The notes below the pieces were generated by a model. It saw nothing but the letters and a program-made list of their open reading frames with translations, did not search any database and had not been told where the DNA came from. From CAYWNA01 sp964459305 (GTDB lineage Bacteria > Planctomycetota > Planctomycetia > Pirellulales > Pirellulaceae): a DNA stretch of 43,211 nt. A program made the translations under genes and the position numbers. Below, piece after piece: positions 7,574 to 16,370 of the stretch. The stretch is from the NCBI GenBank assembly GCA_964459305.1, contig CAYWNA010000095.1:1-43211 (forward strand), read 5' to 3'. Every line of letters starts with the position of its first letter. Position 1 is the stretch's first letter.

Positions 7574-10396
7574 ACGGGGATGGCCGTGGCTGGGTGTTGC
7601 CGCCTGTTCTGAATCGCGGAATGCCGAACCCGCTTGGTACAGCTTGATCCGGTCACGCAAGGCGTCTGCAAGAACCGTATTGGTCTGGGAGGCTGCCATC
7701 TCCAACGCTCGCTGGGCGGTTTGGGTTGCCTCGGAGAACCGTCCTGCCTCGGCGTATGCCGCTGCCAAGGCGTCCAGCAGTATCGGGGTCGGGCTCCCGG
7801 AGAGTTGCACCGCACGTTCGGCCAGGGCGACGGCCTCGATCCCGTTCCGGACCGATGCATCGGGGCTCGTTGCCAGCACCCAGGCCGACCGGAGCAGTAT
7901 GGTGACTTGATTCGGCTGCAAACGAAGTGCGTCACGCAAGTGGTCGATGGCTTTCAGGTCCCTTCCCTGCTGGTGCAGGGTGATGCCAAGGAGATAGTGA
8001 GCCCTAGAATCGCTGGGAGAAACCTCCAGAATCTGCCTAGAGACCGACTCGGCACGGGCATGGTCACTCGTGCTGTGGTAGATCTGCGCCATGTTGTACA
8101 GGCCGGAGATGTAGTCGGGGTGCTTTTCGGGCAAAACCTCTTTCAGGATCCCCACAGCCTGTCGGCAAAGCGGTTCTGCGAGCCGGTACTCGCCCGTGCT
8201 GAGATAGATGAAAGCCAAGTTATTCAGGCTGGCGGCGTAGTCGAGATGCATCTCCCCCAAAGCCGCTTTCCGAATTTCGATCGCTTTCTGGCAGTGTGTT
8301 ATCGCGCTGTCGATTTTACCCTGCCGGAACAACGCTTGGCCAAGATGGTCGTGAGCCGGATCGTAATTGGCATCGATTTCCAGGGCCCGCCGATAGTGAT
8401 TTATCGCCTCTTCGACCTCGCCCGTCTGAAAAAGGGCCTTGCCGAGGTTGTCGTGAGCCGAAGCGTCACCGGGGTCAATTTCAAGGGCCTTTCGGTAGTG
8501 GGTAATCGCATCCTCCGTCCTGCCCTGCCGGATCAAACCGTTGGCGAGATTCGTATGAGCCATAGCAAGTCGAGGTTCGATTTCGAGGGCCTTTTGACAG
8601 TGGACGATCGCTTTCTCGACTCTGCCCTGCCGGATCAGGGCTCTGCCGAGGTTTGCGTGAACCATCGCATCGTTGGCATCGATTTTCAGAGCCTTTTGGT
8701 AGTTGACGATCGCCTCCTCGACTCTGCCTTGCTGGTCCAGAACGAGCCCCAGGTTGCTGAGAGCCATAGTGAAGGCGGGTGCAATTTCTACGGCCTCTTC
8801 AAAGTGGGCGATCGCCTCGTCGATTCTGTCCTGCTGTTCCAGAGCAGTCCCGAGGTTGAAGTGAGCCATTGCGAAATTGGGGGCGATTTCCAGGGCCCTT
8901 TGATAATGGCTGATCGCCTCGTTGACTCTGCCGTCCTGGACCAGAGCTCTGCCGAGGTTGCAGTGAACTACCGCGTCGTTGGGTCCGAGCTCCAACGCCT
9001 TCTGGTGGCAGACGATCGCCTCGTCCACCTCGCCTCGCTCGGTCAGGGCGACACCCAGGCTGTCGTGAGCACGCGAATTGTTCGGCGCTTTGGCGACCGT
9101 GTCTCGCCAAATCTGTAATTCACTACGGTAGTCTTCGTTACGCAAGTAGGTCAGGGTCCCAAACGCCGCGGCGGTCGCGACAACCAGACACACTCCAAGG
9201 ATTCTCACCGCGGGCCGCGGAAGTGATCCTCCGGAGATTAACCTCTGGCTCGCGACGTATCCACCCAGCACCACGATGGTCACCAACGACGCCAGCGGAA
9301 GGTACATTCGATGTTCGAATGCCAAGTCTGGAATGGGAATAAGGCTCGAACTTGGGGCCAACGTCACGAAGAAACTAGCTCCCAGAAAGCCCCAACTCGG
9401 CTGGCGCCATAGCGCCCATAACGTGGCCAGGAAGACGGCGCCGATCGCGATCGCCGGAGGAACGATGTCCCAGGTCGACTTGGCGATCGGCCATCCGTAG
9501 TCCAGGCACAACTCGTCAGGCCAGATGCATAGCCGGAGGTAGTGAAACACCACCTCGAATTGCGTTCGGGCATACTCCCAAACCGTGATGGACTTCGGAA
9601 CTTCCTTGAAGTGACCTAACTGGGAGACTTGAACTATGGGCACCAACATTGTCCAGGTCAGCGCCAGCCCCAAGTATAGTCGCCATCGCTTTCTGAATTC
9701 ATGAACCCCTCGCGCAGGCAGGTGCGTGAGGAGAATACGATCGTACAGCAATACCAGGAAGGGGGTGATCGTCATCGCTTCCTTGCTGCCCATTCCCAAA
9801 ACGCAAGCCGCGACCGCACAGACGTACCACGCGCACGGGCGCGCCGATCCACGGCCTCGCAACACGCAATAGAGCGTCAGCAGGCAGAACAACCCGAACA
9901 TCGCCTCGCACCGCTGGATTACATAGGTGACAGATTCAGTCTGAAGCGGATGCAGCATCCACAGCATCGATATGACCAGGGCCAGCGGTATTGACGCCTT
10001 ACCGAAACCGTCAGCCAGTTGAGGGAGCAGCAAGGTGCGACGCACCAGGCCAAAAAGCGTCAAGGCTGCGAGGATGTGGATGGCCAGGTTAAGGACGTGA
10101 TAAGGGATCACATTGAGCCCACCCAAGCTGTAACAAAAGGCCAGCGAGAGGTTAAGGGTTGGCCGATAGTAGTCCACGTTGTCCACCGGCATCAGCACAT
10201 CGTCCAGGCGCCAGATGCAGCGGATACTACTATTCTCGGTAATCGACGCGATATCGTCGAAGATAAGAGGGCCGTGCAGGCTGTTGCTGTAGGCGGCCAT
10301 GCCGGCTACCACGATCACCGCCACCGCGATCCACGTCTTCGCCTTCGGCCACGCGAGCCAAAAGAACGGCGTTGCTTCTGGATTTATGTAGTCCAT
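7571..10396 (-). CDS. GT-C-like membrane protein with TPR array (paralogue 2 of 3)
   Basis: The 941-residue sister of the neighbouring genes has the same plan: a polytopic membrane half with D47-D48 in HGPLIFDD, HPLQTESVTYVIQR and FEHRMYLPLA, then about eleven TPRs from residue 437 onward. Two of these are of the longer kinesin-light-chain type (KHPDYISGLYNMAQIY). The conserved tail SAWVLATSPDASVRNG comes near residue 845. The start at 10396 is chosen because it aligns with the paralogue 1 start (both M-D-x-I-N) and has the same AAGGGAACG leader; an in-frame start at 10444 would add 16 unrelated residues. TPR number and sequence differ from the sisters, showing repeat turnover after duplication. 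Biochemical role inferred from the TMTC/PMT likeness only. Confidence 0.88.
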   Translation of the reverse strand: MDYINPEATPFFWLAWPKAKTWIAVAVIVVAGMAAYSNSLHGPLIFDDIASITENSSIRCIWRLDDVLMPVDNVDYYRPTLNLSLAFCYSLGGLNVIPYHVLNLAIHILAALTLFGLVRRTLLLPQLADGFGKASIPLALVISMLWMLHPLQTESVTYVIQRCEAMFGLFCLLTLYCVLRGRGSARPCAWYVCAVAACVLGMGSKEAMTITPFLVLLYDRILLTHLPARGVHEFRKRWRLYLGLALTWTMLVPIVQVSQLGHFKEVPKSITVWEYARTQFEVVFHYLRLCIWPDELCLDYGWPIAKSTWDIVPPAIAIGAVFLATLWALWRQPSWGFLGASFFVTLAPSSSLIPIPDLAFEHRMYLPLASLVTIVVLGGYVASQRLISGGSLPRPAVRILGVCLVVATAAAFGTLTYLRNEDYRSELQIWRDTVAKAPNNSRAHDSLGVALTERGEVDEAIVCHQKALELGPNDAVVHCNLGRALVQDGRVNEAISHYQRALEIAPNFAMAHFNLGTALEQQDRIDEAIAHFEEAVEIAPAFTMALSNLGLVLDQQGRVEEAIVNYQKALKIDANDAMVHANLGRALIRQGRVEKAIVHCQKALEIEPRLAMAHTNLANGLIRQGRTEDAITHYRKALEIDPGDASAHDNLGKALFQTGEVEEAINHYRRALEIDANYDPAHDHLGQALFRQGKIDSAITHCQKAIEIRKAALGEMHLDYAASLNNLAFIYLSTGEYRLAEPLCRQAVGILKEVLPEKHPDYISGLYNMAQIYHSTSDHARAESVSRQILEVSPSDSRAHYLLGITLHQQGRDLKAIDHLRDALRLQPNQVTILLRSAWVLATSPDASVRNGIEAVALAERAVQLSGSPTPILLDALAAAYAEAGRFSEATQTAQRALEMAASQTNTVLADALRDRIKLYQAGSAFRDSEQAATPSHGHPR

Positions 10397-10478
10397 CGTT
10401 CCCTTGATTTGACTGGAAGCAGGTCGGCAGAGCCCCAGAGACACTGCCGGTCAGCGTGGCCTCCGGATGGCCCCCATG

Positions 10479-10487
10479 ATTGTACTG
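10479..10487 (-). promoter_or_regulatory. CAGTACAAT box upstream of TPR paralogue 2
   Basis: CAGTACAAT on the minus strand, 83 nt from the ATG at 10396. This is exactly the spacing seen at paralogue 1, within a duplicated upstream region. Confidence 0.5.
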
Positions 10488-10523
10488 TCCCGAAGCCGAG
10501 GCCGCTGCGCGGCAGTCTTCGTT

Positions 10524-10579
10524 TAACCGAAGCGTAAGCGAGGAAAACACCTGAATTTCCTCGCTTACGCTTCGGGTTA
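10524..10579. repeat. Family B palindrome
   Basis: Left arm TAACCGAAGCGTAAGCGAGG (one C missing against the consensus) and right arm CCTCGCTTACGCTTCGGGTT from 10559. It lies between TPR paralogues 2 and 3, as the 7480-7541 copy lies between paralogues 1 and 2. Confidence 0.85.
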
Positions 10580-10592
10580 CGAATAATCCGGG

Positions 10593-12833
10593 CTAACGGG
10601 GCTGGCCCTGGCTGGCCGTTGCCCCCTGTTTTGAATCGCAGAATGCCGACCCCGCCTGGTAGAGCTTGATCCGGTCACGCAGGGCGTCTGCAAGAATCGT
10701 GTTGGTCTGGGAGGCTGCCATCTCCAACGCTTGCTGGGCGGTTTGGGTTGCCTCGGAGAACCGTCCCGTCTCAGCGTAGGCCGCTGCTAAGGCGTCCAAG
10801 AGTATCGGGGCCGTATCACCCGATAGCTGCACCGCACGCTCGGCCAGGACGGTGGCCTCGGCCCCGTTGCGGACCGATGCATCGGGGCTGGTCGCCAATG
10901 CCCAGGCAGTTTGGACCAAGATAACGACTTGATTCGGATCCAAACGAAGTGCCTCGCGCCAGTGGGCGACCGCCTCCCGGTCCATTCCCTTCTGTTCGTA
11001 GGCGACACCCAGGTTGTAGTGAGTCTCGAGCGGGTTGTGGTCGAGCTCGAGGTTTTCTTGGTAGTGGGTGATCGCCTCGTCGAACCTTCGCTGCTGGACG
11101 AGGACAATGCCCAGATTGCGGTAAGCCTCGGCGTCATTGGGGGCGAGTTCCAGAGTCCTCCGGTAGTGGGCGATCGCCTCGTCGATTCGGCCTTGCTGGA
11201 CCAGGGCAGTGCCTAGGTTGTGATGCGTATCAGCGTCGTTGGGGTCCAGTTGCGCGGCTTTCCGGTAGTGGGCGATTGCCTCGTCGAGTTTGCCCTGCTG
11301 GATCAGCGCGGCGCCCAAATTGTAGTGAACCCGTGCGGAGCTGGGGTAGATCTCAAGGGCCTTATTGTAGTGTGTTATCGCCTCGTCGACTCGCTCCTGC
11401 CCGGCCAGAGCAGTGCCGAGGTTGTAGTGTGCTTCGGCGTAGCGGGGGTTGAGTTCGAGGGCCCGCTGGTACCGAGCAATCGCCTCCTTGATGTTTCCCC
11501 GGTCGGCCAAAGCGATTCCCATGTTGTTGTGGGCGCGGAAATTGTTCGGGGCTTTGGTGACCGTGTCTCGCCAAATCGCCAAGTCGCTGCTGTAATCTTG
11601 GTTCCGCAGGTAGGTCCGGATGGCTAGTGCAGTGGCGATCACGACGGCCAGGCATGCGACACAGGCTTTCACCGCGGGCCACGGAAGCGGTTTGCTCTGT
11701 CCCAGTTTTCGACAAACAACGTAGCCTCCCAGCACCATGGCGGCCACCAACGGCGCCAGCGGCAGGTACATGCGATGCTCGAATGCCAGATCCGGTATCG
11801 AAATGACGCTTGAACTCGGAGCGATCGTGACAAAAAAAACAGCCCCCAGAAAACCCCACTTGGGCCATCGGCAGAGAGCCCATACCGTGACCAGAAACAA
11901 CACTCCGATCACAATTGCCGGGGGCACGATCTCGCGGGCCGACTTGGCGACCGGCCAAGTGTAGTCCAGGCACAATGAGTCCGGCCAGATAGTCAACCGA
12001 AGGTAGTGCGCAATAACTGCGAATTGACTGCTGGCGTACTTCCAGGTAGTCGGCGCCTGCAACGGTCCCGTCACTTGACTCCCTCGGGCCGCCAGGATCA
12101 TCGGTACCAGAATCAGGCTGGTCAGCACAAGCGTCAGGTACAGTCCCCAGCGTTTTCTGATCGCTTCGCGGAGCGAACCCGCAAGGAATACACGATCGAA
12201 AAGCAGTATCAGGAGCGGTACCATCGCCATCACTTCCTTGGTTCCCATCCCCAAAGCACAGGCCACCACGGCACCAACGTACCACGACCGGGCATGCGAC
12301 GATCCGGCACCCCGAAGCACACAGTAAACCGCGAGGAGGCAGAACAGCCCCATCAATGCCTCGCACCGCTGGATCACATAGGTGACAGACTCGGTCTGCA
12401 ACGGATGCAGCATCCACAGAAGCGATACGCCCAGGGCCAGCGGTGTTGACGCCTCGCCGAAACGGGGATCGAGTGTCGGAAGCAGCAGGGTCCGACGAAT
12501 CAAGCCGAAGAGTGTCAATGCTGCCAGGATGTGGATCACCAGGTTCAGCACGTGATACGGGACTACGTCGAGCCCGCCCACGCCGTAGCAAAGGGCCAGC
12601 GAGACGTTCAGAGTCGGCCGATAGTAATTCAGATTATCCGACGGCAGCAGGCTATCGCCCAGACTCCGGATGCTCTCGTTCTCGGTAATTGACGAGATAT
12701 CGTCGAAAACAAATGGGCCGTGCAAGCTATTGCTATAGGCGGCTACGCCAGCCACGACGATCATCGCCATCGCGCCCCACGTTGTCGCCGCTTGCCGCCC
12801 AAGCCGAGAAGACAGCGCCGCTTCTTGGTTCAT
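10593..12833 (-). CDS. GT-C-like membrane protein with TPR array (paralogue 3 of 3)
   Basis: At 746 residues this is the shortest of the three paralogues. The membrane half is complete (D44-D45 in FVFDD, HPLQTESVTYVIQR, FEHRMYLPLAPLV), but only about six or seven TPRs follow (from NNFRAHNNMG to NPLETHYNLG), then the conserved SPDASVRNG tail. The start at 12833 has a GGAGGGA ribosome site; an upstream in-frame start at 12890 has none and adds residues not shared with the sisters. Its N-terminal 20 residues differ from the others, and its upstream DNA is less similar, so it is the more distant copy. It is divergent from the membrane gene at 13068. Confidence 0.88.
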   Translation of the reverse strand: MNQEAALSSRLGRQAATTWGAMAMIVVAGVAAYSNSLHGPFVFDDISSITENESIRSLGDSLLPSDNLNYYRPTLNVSLALCYGVGGLDVVPYHVLNLVIHILAALTLFGLIRRTLLLPTLDPRFGEASTPLALGVSLLWMLHPLQTESVTYVIQRCEALMGLFCLLAVYCVLRGAGSSHARSWYVGAVVACALGMGTKEVMAMVPLLILLFDRVFLAGSLREAIRKRWGLYLTLVLTSLILVPMILAARGSQVTGPLQAPTTWKYASSQFAVIAHYLRLTIWPDSLCLDYTWPVAKSAREIVPPAIVIGVLFLVTVWALCRWPKWGFLGAVFFVTIAPSSSVISIPDLAFEHRMYLPLAPLVAAMVLGGYVVCRKLGQSKPLPWPAVKACVACLAVVIATALAIRTYLRNQDYSSDLAIWRDTVTKAPNNFRAHNNMGIALADRGNIKEAIARYQRALELNPRYAEAHYNLGTALAGQERVDEAITHYNKALEIYPSSARVHYNLGAALIQQGKLDEAIAHYRKAAQLDPNDADTHHNLGTALVQQGRIDEAIAHYRRTLELAPNDAEAYRNLGIVLVQQRRFDEAITHYQENLELDHNPLETHYNLGVAYEQKGMDREAVAHWREALRLDPNQVVILVQTAWALATSPDASVRNGAEATVLAERAVQLSGDTAPILLDALAAAYAETGRFSEATQTAQQALEMAASQTNTILADALRDRIKLYQAGSAFCDSKQGATASQGQPR

Positions 12834-12914
12834 GCAGTCCCTCCGTCTATCGTAGGCCAGTCGCACGGCGACTGGATGGTACCGCCCCACGCGGCATCAG
12901 GATCACCATCCGTG

Positions 12915-12923
12915 ATTGTACTG
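12915..12923 (-). promoter_or_regulatory. CAGTACAAT box upstream of TPR paralogue 3
   Basis: CAGTACAAT on the minus strand, 82 nt from the ATG at 12833. The flanking DNA differs from the paralogue 1 and 2 upstream regions, so conservation of these nine bases is more telling here. Confidence 0.5.
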
Positions 12924-12982
12924 ATCCGTCGAATCACCATCCACTACCGATTTTCGAGGCCCTGCAGCGGTGGGGCGCAAAC

Positions 12983-12991
12983 CAGTACAAT
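12983..12991 (+). promoter_or_regulatory. CAGTACAAT box upstream of the 580-aa membrane gene
   Basis: CAGTACAAT on the plus strand, 77 nt from the ATG at 13068. This gene is not homologous to the TPR paralogues, so the shared box is not explained by duplication. Confidence 0.5.
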
Positions 12992-13067
12992 ATCCTAGCC
13001 CATTGGTCTGTCGAGCGTTTCGATAAGTAGATCTTGCAGAAAACTGTATGACCGGAGGCCACCGAAT

Positions 13068-14810
13068 ATGTCGCGCCGTTCAAAGAAGTCTTCGACGCAG
13101 CCGGAGACCGCTCTTCCGCTACTGGATTCGCGCCCCAGAGAGAATCTTTGGCATATTGCCTTTCTGTTGCTCGTTTTCTTGCTCGGATGTCGTGACATGG
13201 CCTCTGCAGACATCTGGTGGCACCTACGTACGGGCGAGCTGATTTGGGAACGCCAACAAATCCCGACGACGGATTGGTTTACTTACACCAACCCGGATGC
13301 TGAATGGATCGACTTGCATTGGGGGTTCCAACTATTCGCCACCGGTCTTTGGGCAGTGGGCGGCATCCCGGCGTTGATTCTGGTCAAGAGTGCGATTGTG
13401 ACGTTAACGTTCTTCCTGTGTCTGGCAATCGGCAAGTCAGATTGGCCAAAGTGGCAAACGGTCGCCTGCTGGTTGCCATCACTGTTGGTCTTTGCCAGTC
13501 GCTATCTCGTTCGCCCCGAGATGTTCACGCACCTACTCCTTGCCTGCACACTCGTTGTTCTACACCAAGCCCGGAAGCGACCGAGGTTGATGTGGTTCTT
13601 GCCGTTGATCCAAGTGTTATGGGTCAACGTTCAAGGGTTGTTCGTATTGCAGTTTGTCGTTCTGGGGTGTTTTCTCGCCGACAGGCTGTTTCGCCAATGG
13701 TCGGCCCATCACCGAGATTCGCACCAGCAGACAGGTAGTTGGACTCAGTGGATGACTGTAGTCGTACTGACGATCGGAGCGTCTCTGATCAATCCCTACG
13801 GTATCCGCGGCGCTCTATTCCCACTGATCCTCTTCCAGCGTGTTCGTGGCCCGCAACGCGAATTCTATTCTCAGCTTAGCGGTGAACTGGACGGGATGGG
13901 AAAAGCCTTCGAATCTGGCGGCGCTTCGCTGTATCTTCATTGCGTGACCCATTCGATGATGACACTGATCTTCCTGGGCTGTGTGGTCACCTTTATTCTT
14001 CTGTACATACACAGACGGTTCAACTTGTACCACGTCCTGTTGTTTGCAGCATTCGGATACTTGGCTTGGCAGATGGTGCGAAATTGTTCCTTGTTTGCCA
14101 TCGTCGCTGGGGTCGTTCTTCGGTGGAACGTATGCGAGCTCTTCTCCCTGGCCAAAAGTGCCAGCGATAATCGGTCTCAAAGGAAAGAACGGCGTCCACA
14201 GGTCGCTGAACGGCCCCGCTACCGCTTGGCAACCTGGCTGGTGGGATCCTGTCTGGGGCTATTGATCATCAGTGTTCCGACGAATTTCTATTCTCTCTAC
14301 TTCGCTGATCCCAGTTTGGCAACACGATATTTCGGCCTGCGCGACGGACCGATGAGCGCACACGCGGCCGCAAGGTTTCTGAACCAGGAAGGGCTGCCCA
14401 AACACGTCTTCGCCGCAGAGTTGCGCCAGGCGGCAGTGTGCATCTACCACCTTTGCCCGAATCAGCGCGTTTTCACCGACGCCCGTTTGGAATTGAACAC
14501 GCAAGAAACACTTCGGCGATACAGCGACATCATTCGACAACTCGCATGCGACGATCCAAGGATCATTGACAATCTCACGTACAACATGTCGCCCCACGAC
14601 CGGGAAGTTCCAGCTCTGCTCCTCGACAACGTTTTCCTCAGCATGAATCCGACAGTGGCACAATGCCTGTTGCATAGTGATATGTGGCGATGTGTGTACA
14701 CTGAGCAACGCGGATCTTTTGGCGCGTCAGTTTTTGTCACCGAGGAACTTGCAGAGCAACTCGATATGCCAGCGGTGGACATTTCATTCTTGGATCCCGC
14801 CCGGCAGTAG
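13068..14810 (+). CDS. Polytopic membrane protein, GT-C-like, function unknown
   Basis: This 580-residue protein has about ten hydrophobic helices between residues 25 and 410 and a soluble C-terminal part of about 150 residues. The first periplasmic loop reads 'SADIWWHLRTGELI' and then 'DWFTYTNPDAEWIDLHWG'. An acidic, Trp/His-rich first loop after helix 1 is typical of GT-C glycosyltransferase folds, but no named family can be confirmed by eye. A GGAGG ribosome site lies nine bases before the ATG. The gene is divergent from TPR paralogue 3 and shares the CAGTACAAT box with all three paralogues, which suggests joint use. It could equally be a transporter-like or anchoring protein. Confidence 0.7.
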   Translation: MSRRSKKSSTQPETALPLLDSRPRENLWHIAFLLLVFLLGCRDMASADIWWHLRTGELIWERQQIPTTDWFTYTNPDAEWIDLHWGFQLFATGLWAVGGIPALILVKSAIVTLTFFLCLAIGKSDWPKWQTVACWLPSLLVFASRYLVRPEMFTHLLLACTLVVLHQARKRPRLMWFLPLIQVLWVNVQGLFVLQFVVLGCFLADRLFRQWSAHHRDSHQQTGSWTQWMTVVVLTIGASLINPYGIRGALFPLILFQRVRGPQREFYSQLSGELDGMGKAFESGGASLYLHCVTHSMMTLIFLGCVVTFILLYIHRRFNLYHVLLFAAFGYLAWQMVRNCSLFAIVAGVVLRWNVCELFSLAKSASDNRSQRKERRPQVAERPRYRLATWLVGSCLGLLIISVPTNFYSLYFADPSLATRYFGLRDGPMSAHAAARFLNQEGLPKHVFAAELRQAAVCIYHLCPNQRVFTDARLELNTQETLRRYSDIIRQLACDDPRIIDNLTYNMSPHDREVPALLLDNVFLSMNPTVAQCLLHSDMWRCVYTEQRGSFGASVFVTEELAEQLDMPAVDISFLDPARQ

Positions 14811-14913
14811 GACAGCGGCTTGTCTGAGGTTGGATCCAGTCCATTGCCGAACACGAAATACGGCTTACTCTCGTACGATCGACGTACCTTTAGCATCTTG
14901 CAAGCGTGGTCGA

Positions 14914-15954
14914 TTAGTCGACGGCTCGTTGCGTCTTGGGGAAAATGAAGTAGCGTTGCACGAGGAAGTTGAAAAGGTACAGCAACGTCTCCGCTAGCAA
15001 TTTGGCCAGGTATACATCCATTGTCCCCGATGCGCACAACAGACGGATAAGTCCGTAACTGATCCCGCCAGAAACCAGGACCAGAAGCAAGTAGCTCGGC
15101 AGGGTTTTGGTTGCCCGCTCCTTGGAGTGAAAAACGGTTGTCTTGTTGCCGAAATAGTTGAAGAGTGTCGCAAGAACTCGCCCAGCGATCTGGGCCCCGA
15201 TCAAGTTCGGCCAGCACACGTAAAACACAGCGAAGATCAGGTTGTCTAGGACCGCTGAAACAAGCGACACCAACGTGAATCGCAGAAGTACGAAGTAGAT
15301 TCGGAATGAATCCAAGAGTGGGTTGAAATGGGACGACCGGTTGCCGTCCAGATAGATCGTCTGGATGTCGGTTTCCCGAATGCGAAATCCTTCGTATTTG
15401 CAGACCAACAGCATCTCCAGTTCGAATTCATAGCCTTGGTAAGGTACAAGCAGCAACCGGGGAATCATCCACATGGGGATGCCGCGCAGGCCAGTCTGGG
15501 TATCGGAGATTCTTTGCCCGGTGACCAGCCGCATGGCGTGTCGTGTGAGCGTGTTTCCAAATCGGCTGCGCAGCGGTAACTCGCCTTCGAATCCTCGCAC
15601 TCCGAGGATCAGCTCGCGCGGATTAGCCGCCAGCGATTCTGCTACAGCGAGTACGTCCTCGACCTTGTGCTGGCCGTCGGCATCGGCCGTCACAACCCCC
15701 ACATTGTCTGGGTACTCGCAAGCGATGTGATTCAAGCCGGTCTTCAGCGCTGCGCCCTTGCCCAGATTCACCACGTGGCGCAGCAGGCCGACACCGTCGA
15801 GTCGCTGCACGGCCGCGAACACCTCAGCACAGCCGGGGTCGCTCCCATCGTCAAGCACCACAACATGGGCGCCGGACGTAGTCAGCTCGCGTACAAAATC
15901 CACCAGCGTTGGCCCAGGGTTCAGGGCCGGTATTAGGATCACGACGCCAGACAT
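14914..15954 (-). CDS. GT2 glycosyltransferase fused to GtrA-like membrane domain
   Basis: Residues 1-215 are a family 2 glycosyltransferase of the dolichyl-phosphate-mannose synthase type: VVILIPALNPGPTL at the start, VVLDDGSDPG, 'NLGKGAALKTGL' and the nucleotide-sugar/metal motif TADADGQH. Residues about 225-342 form four helices of the GtrA type (LVSAVLDNLIFAVFYVC, FNYFGNKTTVFHS, YLLLVLVSGGISYGLI, LFNFLVQRYFIF). Such proteins make and possibly flip polyprenyl-phosphate sugars. That product would be the natural donor for GT-C enzymes like those next door; this is inference from context. Length (346 aa) is normal for the fusion. The gene is convergent with the membrane gene ending at 14810. 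Confidence 0.92.
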   Translation of the reverse strand: MSGVVILIPALNPGPTLVDFVRELTTSGAHVVVLDDGSDPGCAEVFAAVQRLDGVGLLRHVVNLGKGAALKTGLNHIACEYPDNVGVVTADADGQHKVEDVLAVAESLAANPRELILGVRGFEGELPLRSRFGNTLTRHAMRLVTGQRISDTQTGLRGIPMWMIPRLLLVPYQGYEFELEMLLVCKYEGFRIRETDIQTIYLDGNRSSHFNPLLDSFRIYFVLLRFTLVSLVSAVLDNLIFAVFYVCWPNLIGAQIAGRVLATLFNYFGNKTTVFHSKERATKTLPSYLLLVLVSGGISYGLIRLLCASGTMDVYLAKLLAETLLYLFNFLVQRYFIFPKTQRAVD

Positions 15955-16045
15955 GCTTCATATGATACCCTGCTATCGCCGTACAAGTCGAGTGTATGGT
16001 GCGTTCGGCTCGCCTTCTCCAGCTCCTCTCCCATAACTATAATAT

Positions 16046-16312
16046 GATGTGAGGTCCAGGACTTCAGAGCCGACGCATGAAGGAGCTCGCAGCCCCGCCT
16101 TCAGGCGGTCCCCGTTTACGAAGAATGCCACGGAAGATCGCCTGAAGGCGGGGGCGCAGGAACGGGTCTGCGGGACGGCAAGGACTCGTTGACAAGTAGC
16201 TGGATTCGCAAGAATTTAGGTGGTGATGGCGTAATCCGTCTGAATTCTTGCGAATCCAGCTACAAACCATTCGTGCACCCGAAGGCGGGACTACGAACGA
16301 CCTCACATCCGA
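16046..16312. repeat. Compound nest of palindromes filling the 15955-16370 gap
   Basis: The 416-base gap between the glycosyltransferase and the radical SAM gene holds no gene but several inverted pairs. ATGTGAGGTC (from 16048) faces GACCTCACAT (to 16307). Inside are GCCCCGCCTTCAGGCG (16092-16107) against CGCCTGAAGGCGGGG (from 16140). Next comes a 45-base block also found in reverse complement at 51-103. A full family A hairpin lies at 16196-16263. The parts look inserted into one another. Confidence 0.75.
16196..16263. repeat. Family A palindrome, full copy
   Basis: A 68-bp hairpin: GTAGCTGGATTCGCAAGAAT on the left and ATTCTTGCGAATCCAGCTAC on the right, around a less conserved loop. The copy at 22548-22615 has exactly the same length and arms. 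It lies within the compound nest between the GT2-GtrA and radical SAM genes. Confidence 0.9.
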
Positions 16313-16370
16313 TTCATGGGTCGGCCGTTGAGATTGTGCAAGAACTGCCGACCACGAGGTAAGCCGTACG

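Noticed and set aside
7634..9118. Long open frame (494 codons) opposite TPR paralogue 2, with repeated 'VVDDRLVDSALLDQ' units; similar ones at 4884-6014 and 10911-11627
   Set aside because: The periodicity is the antisense image of the 34-residue TPRs; there is no ribosome site, and the sense strand has complete domains.
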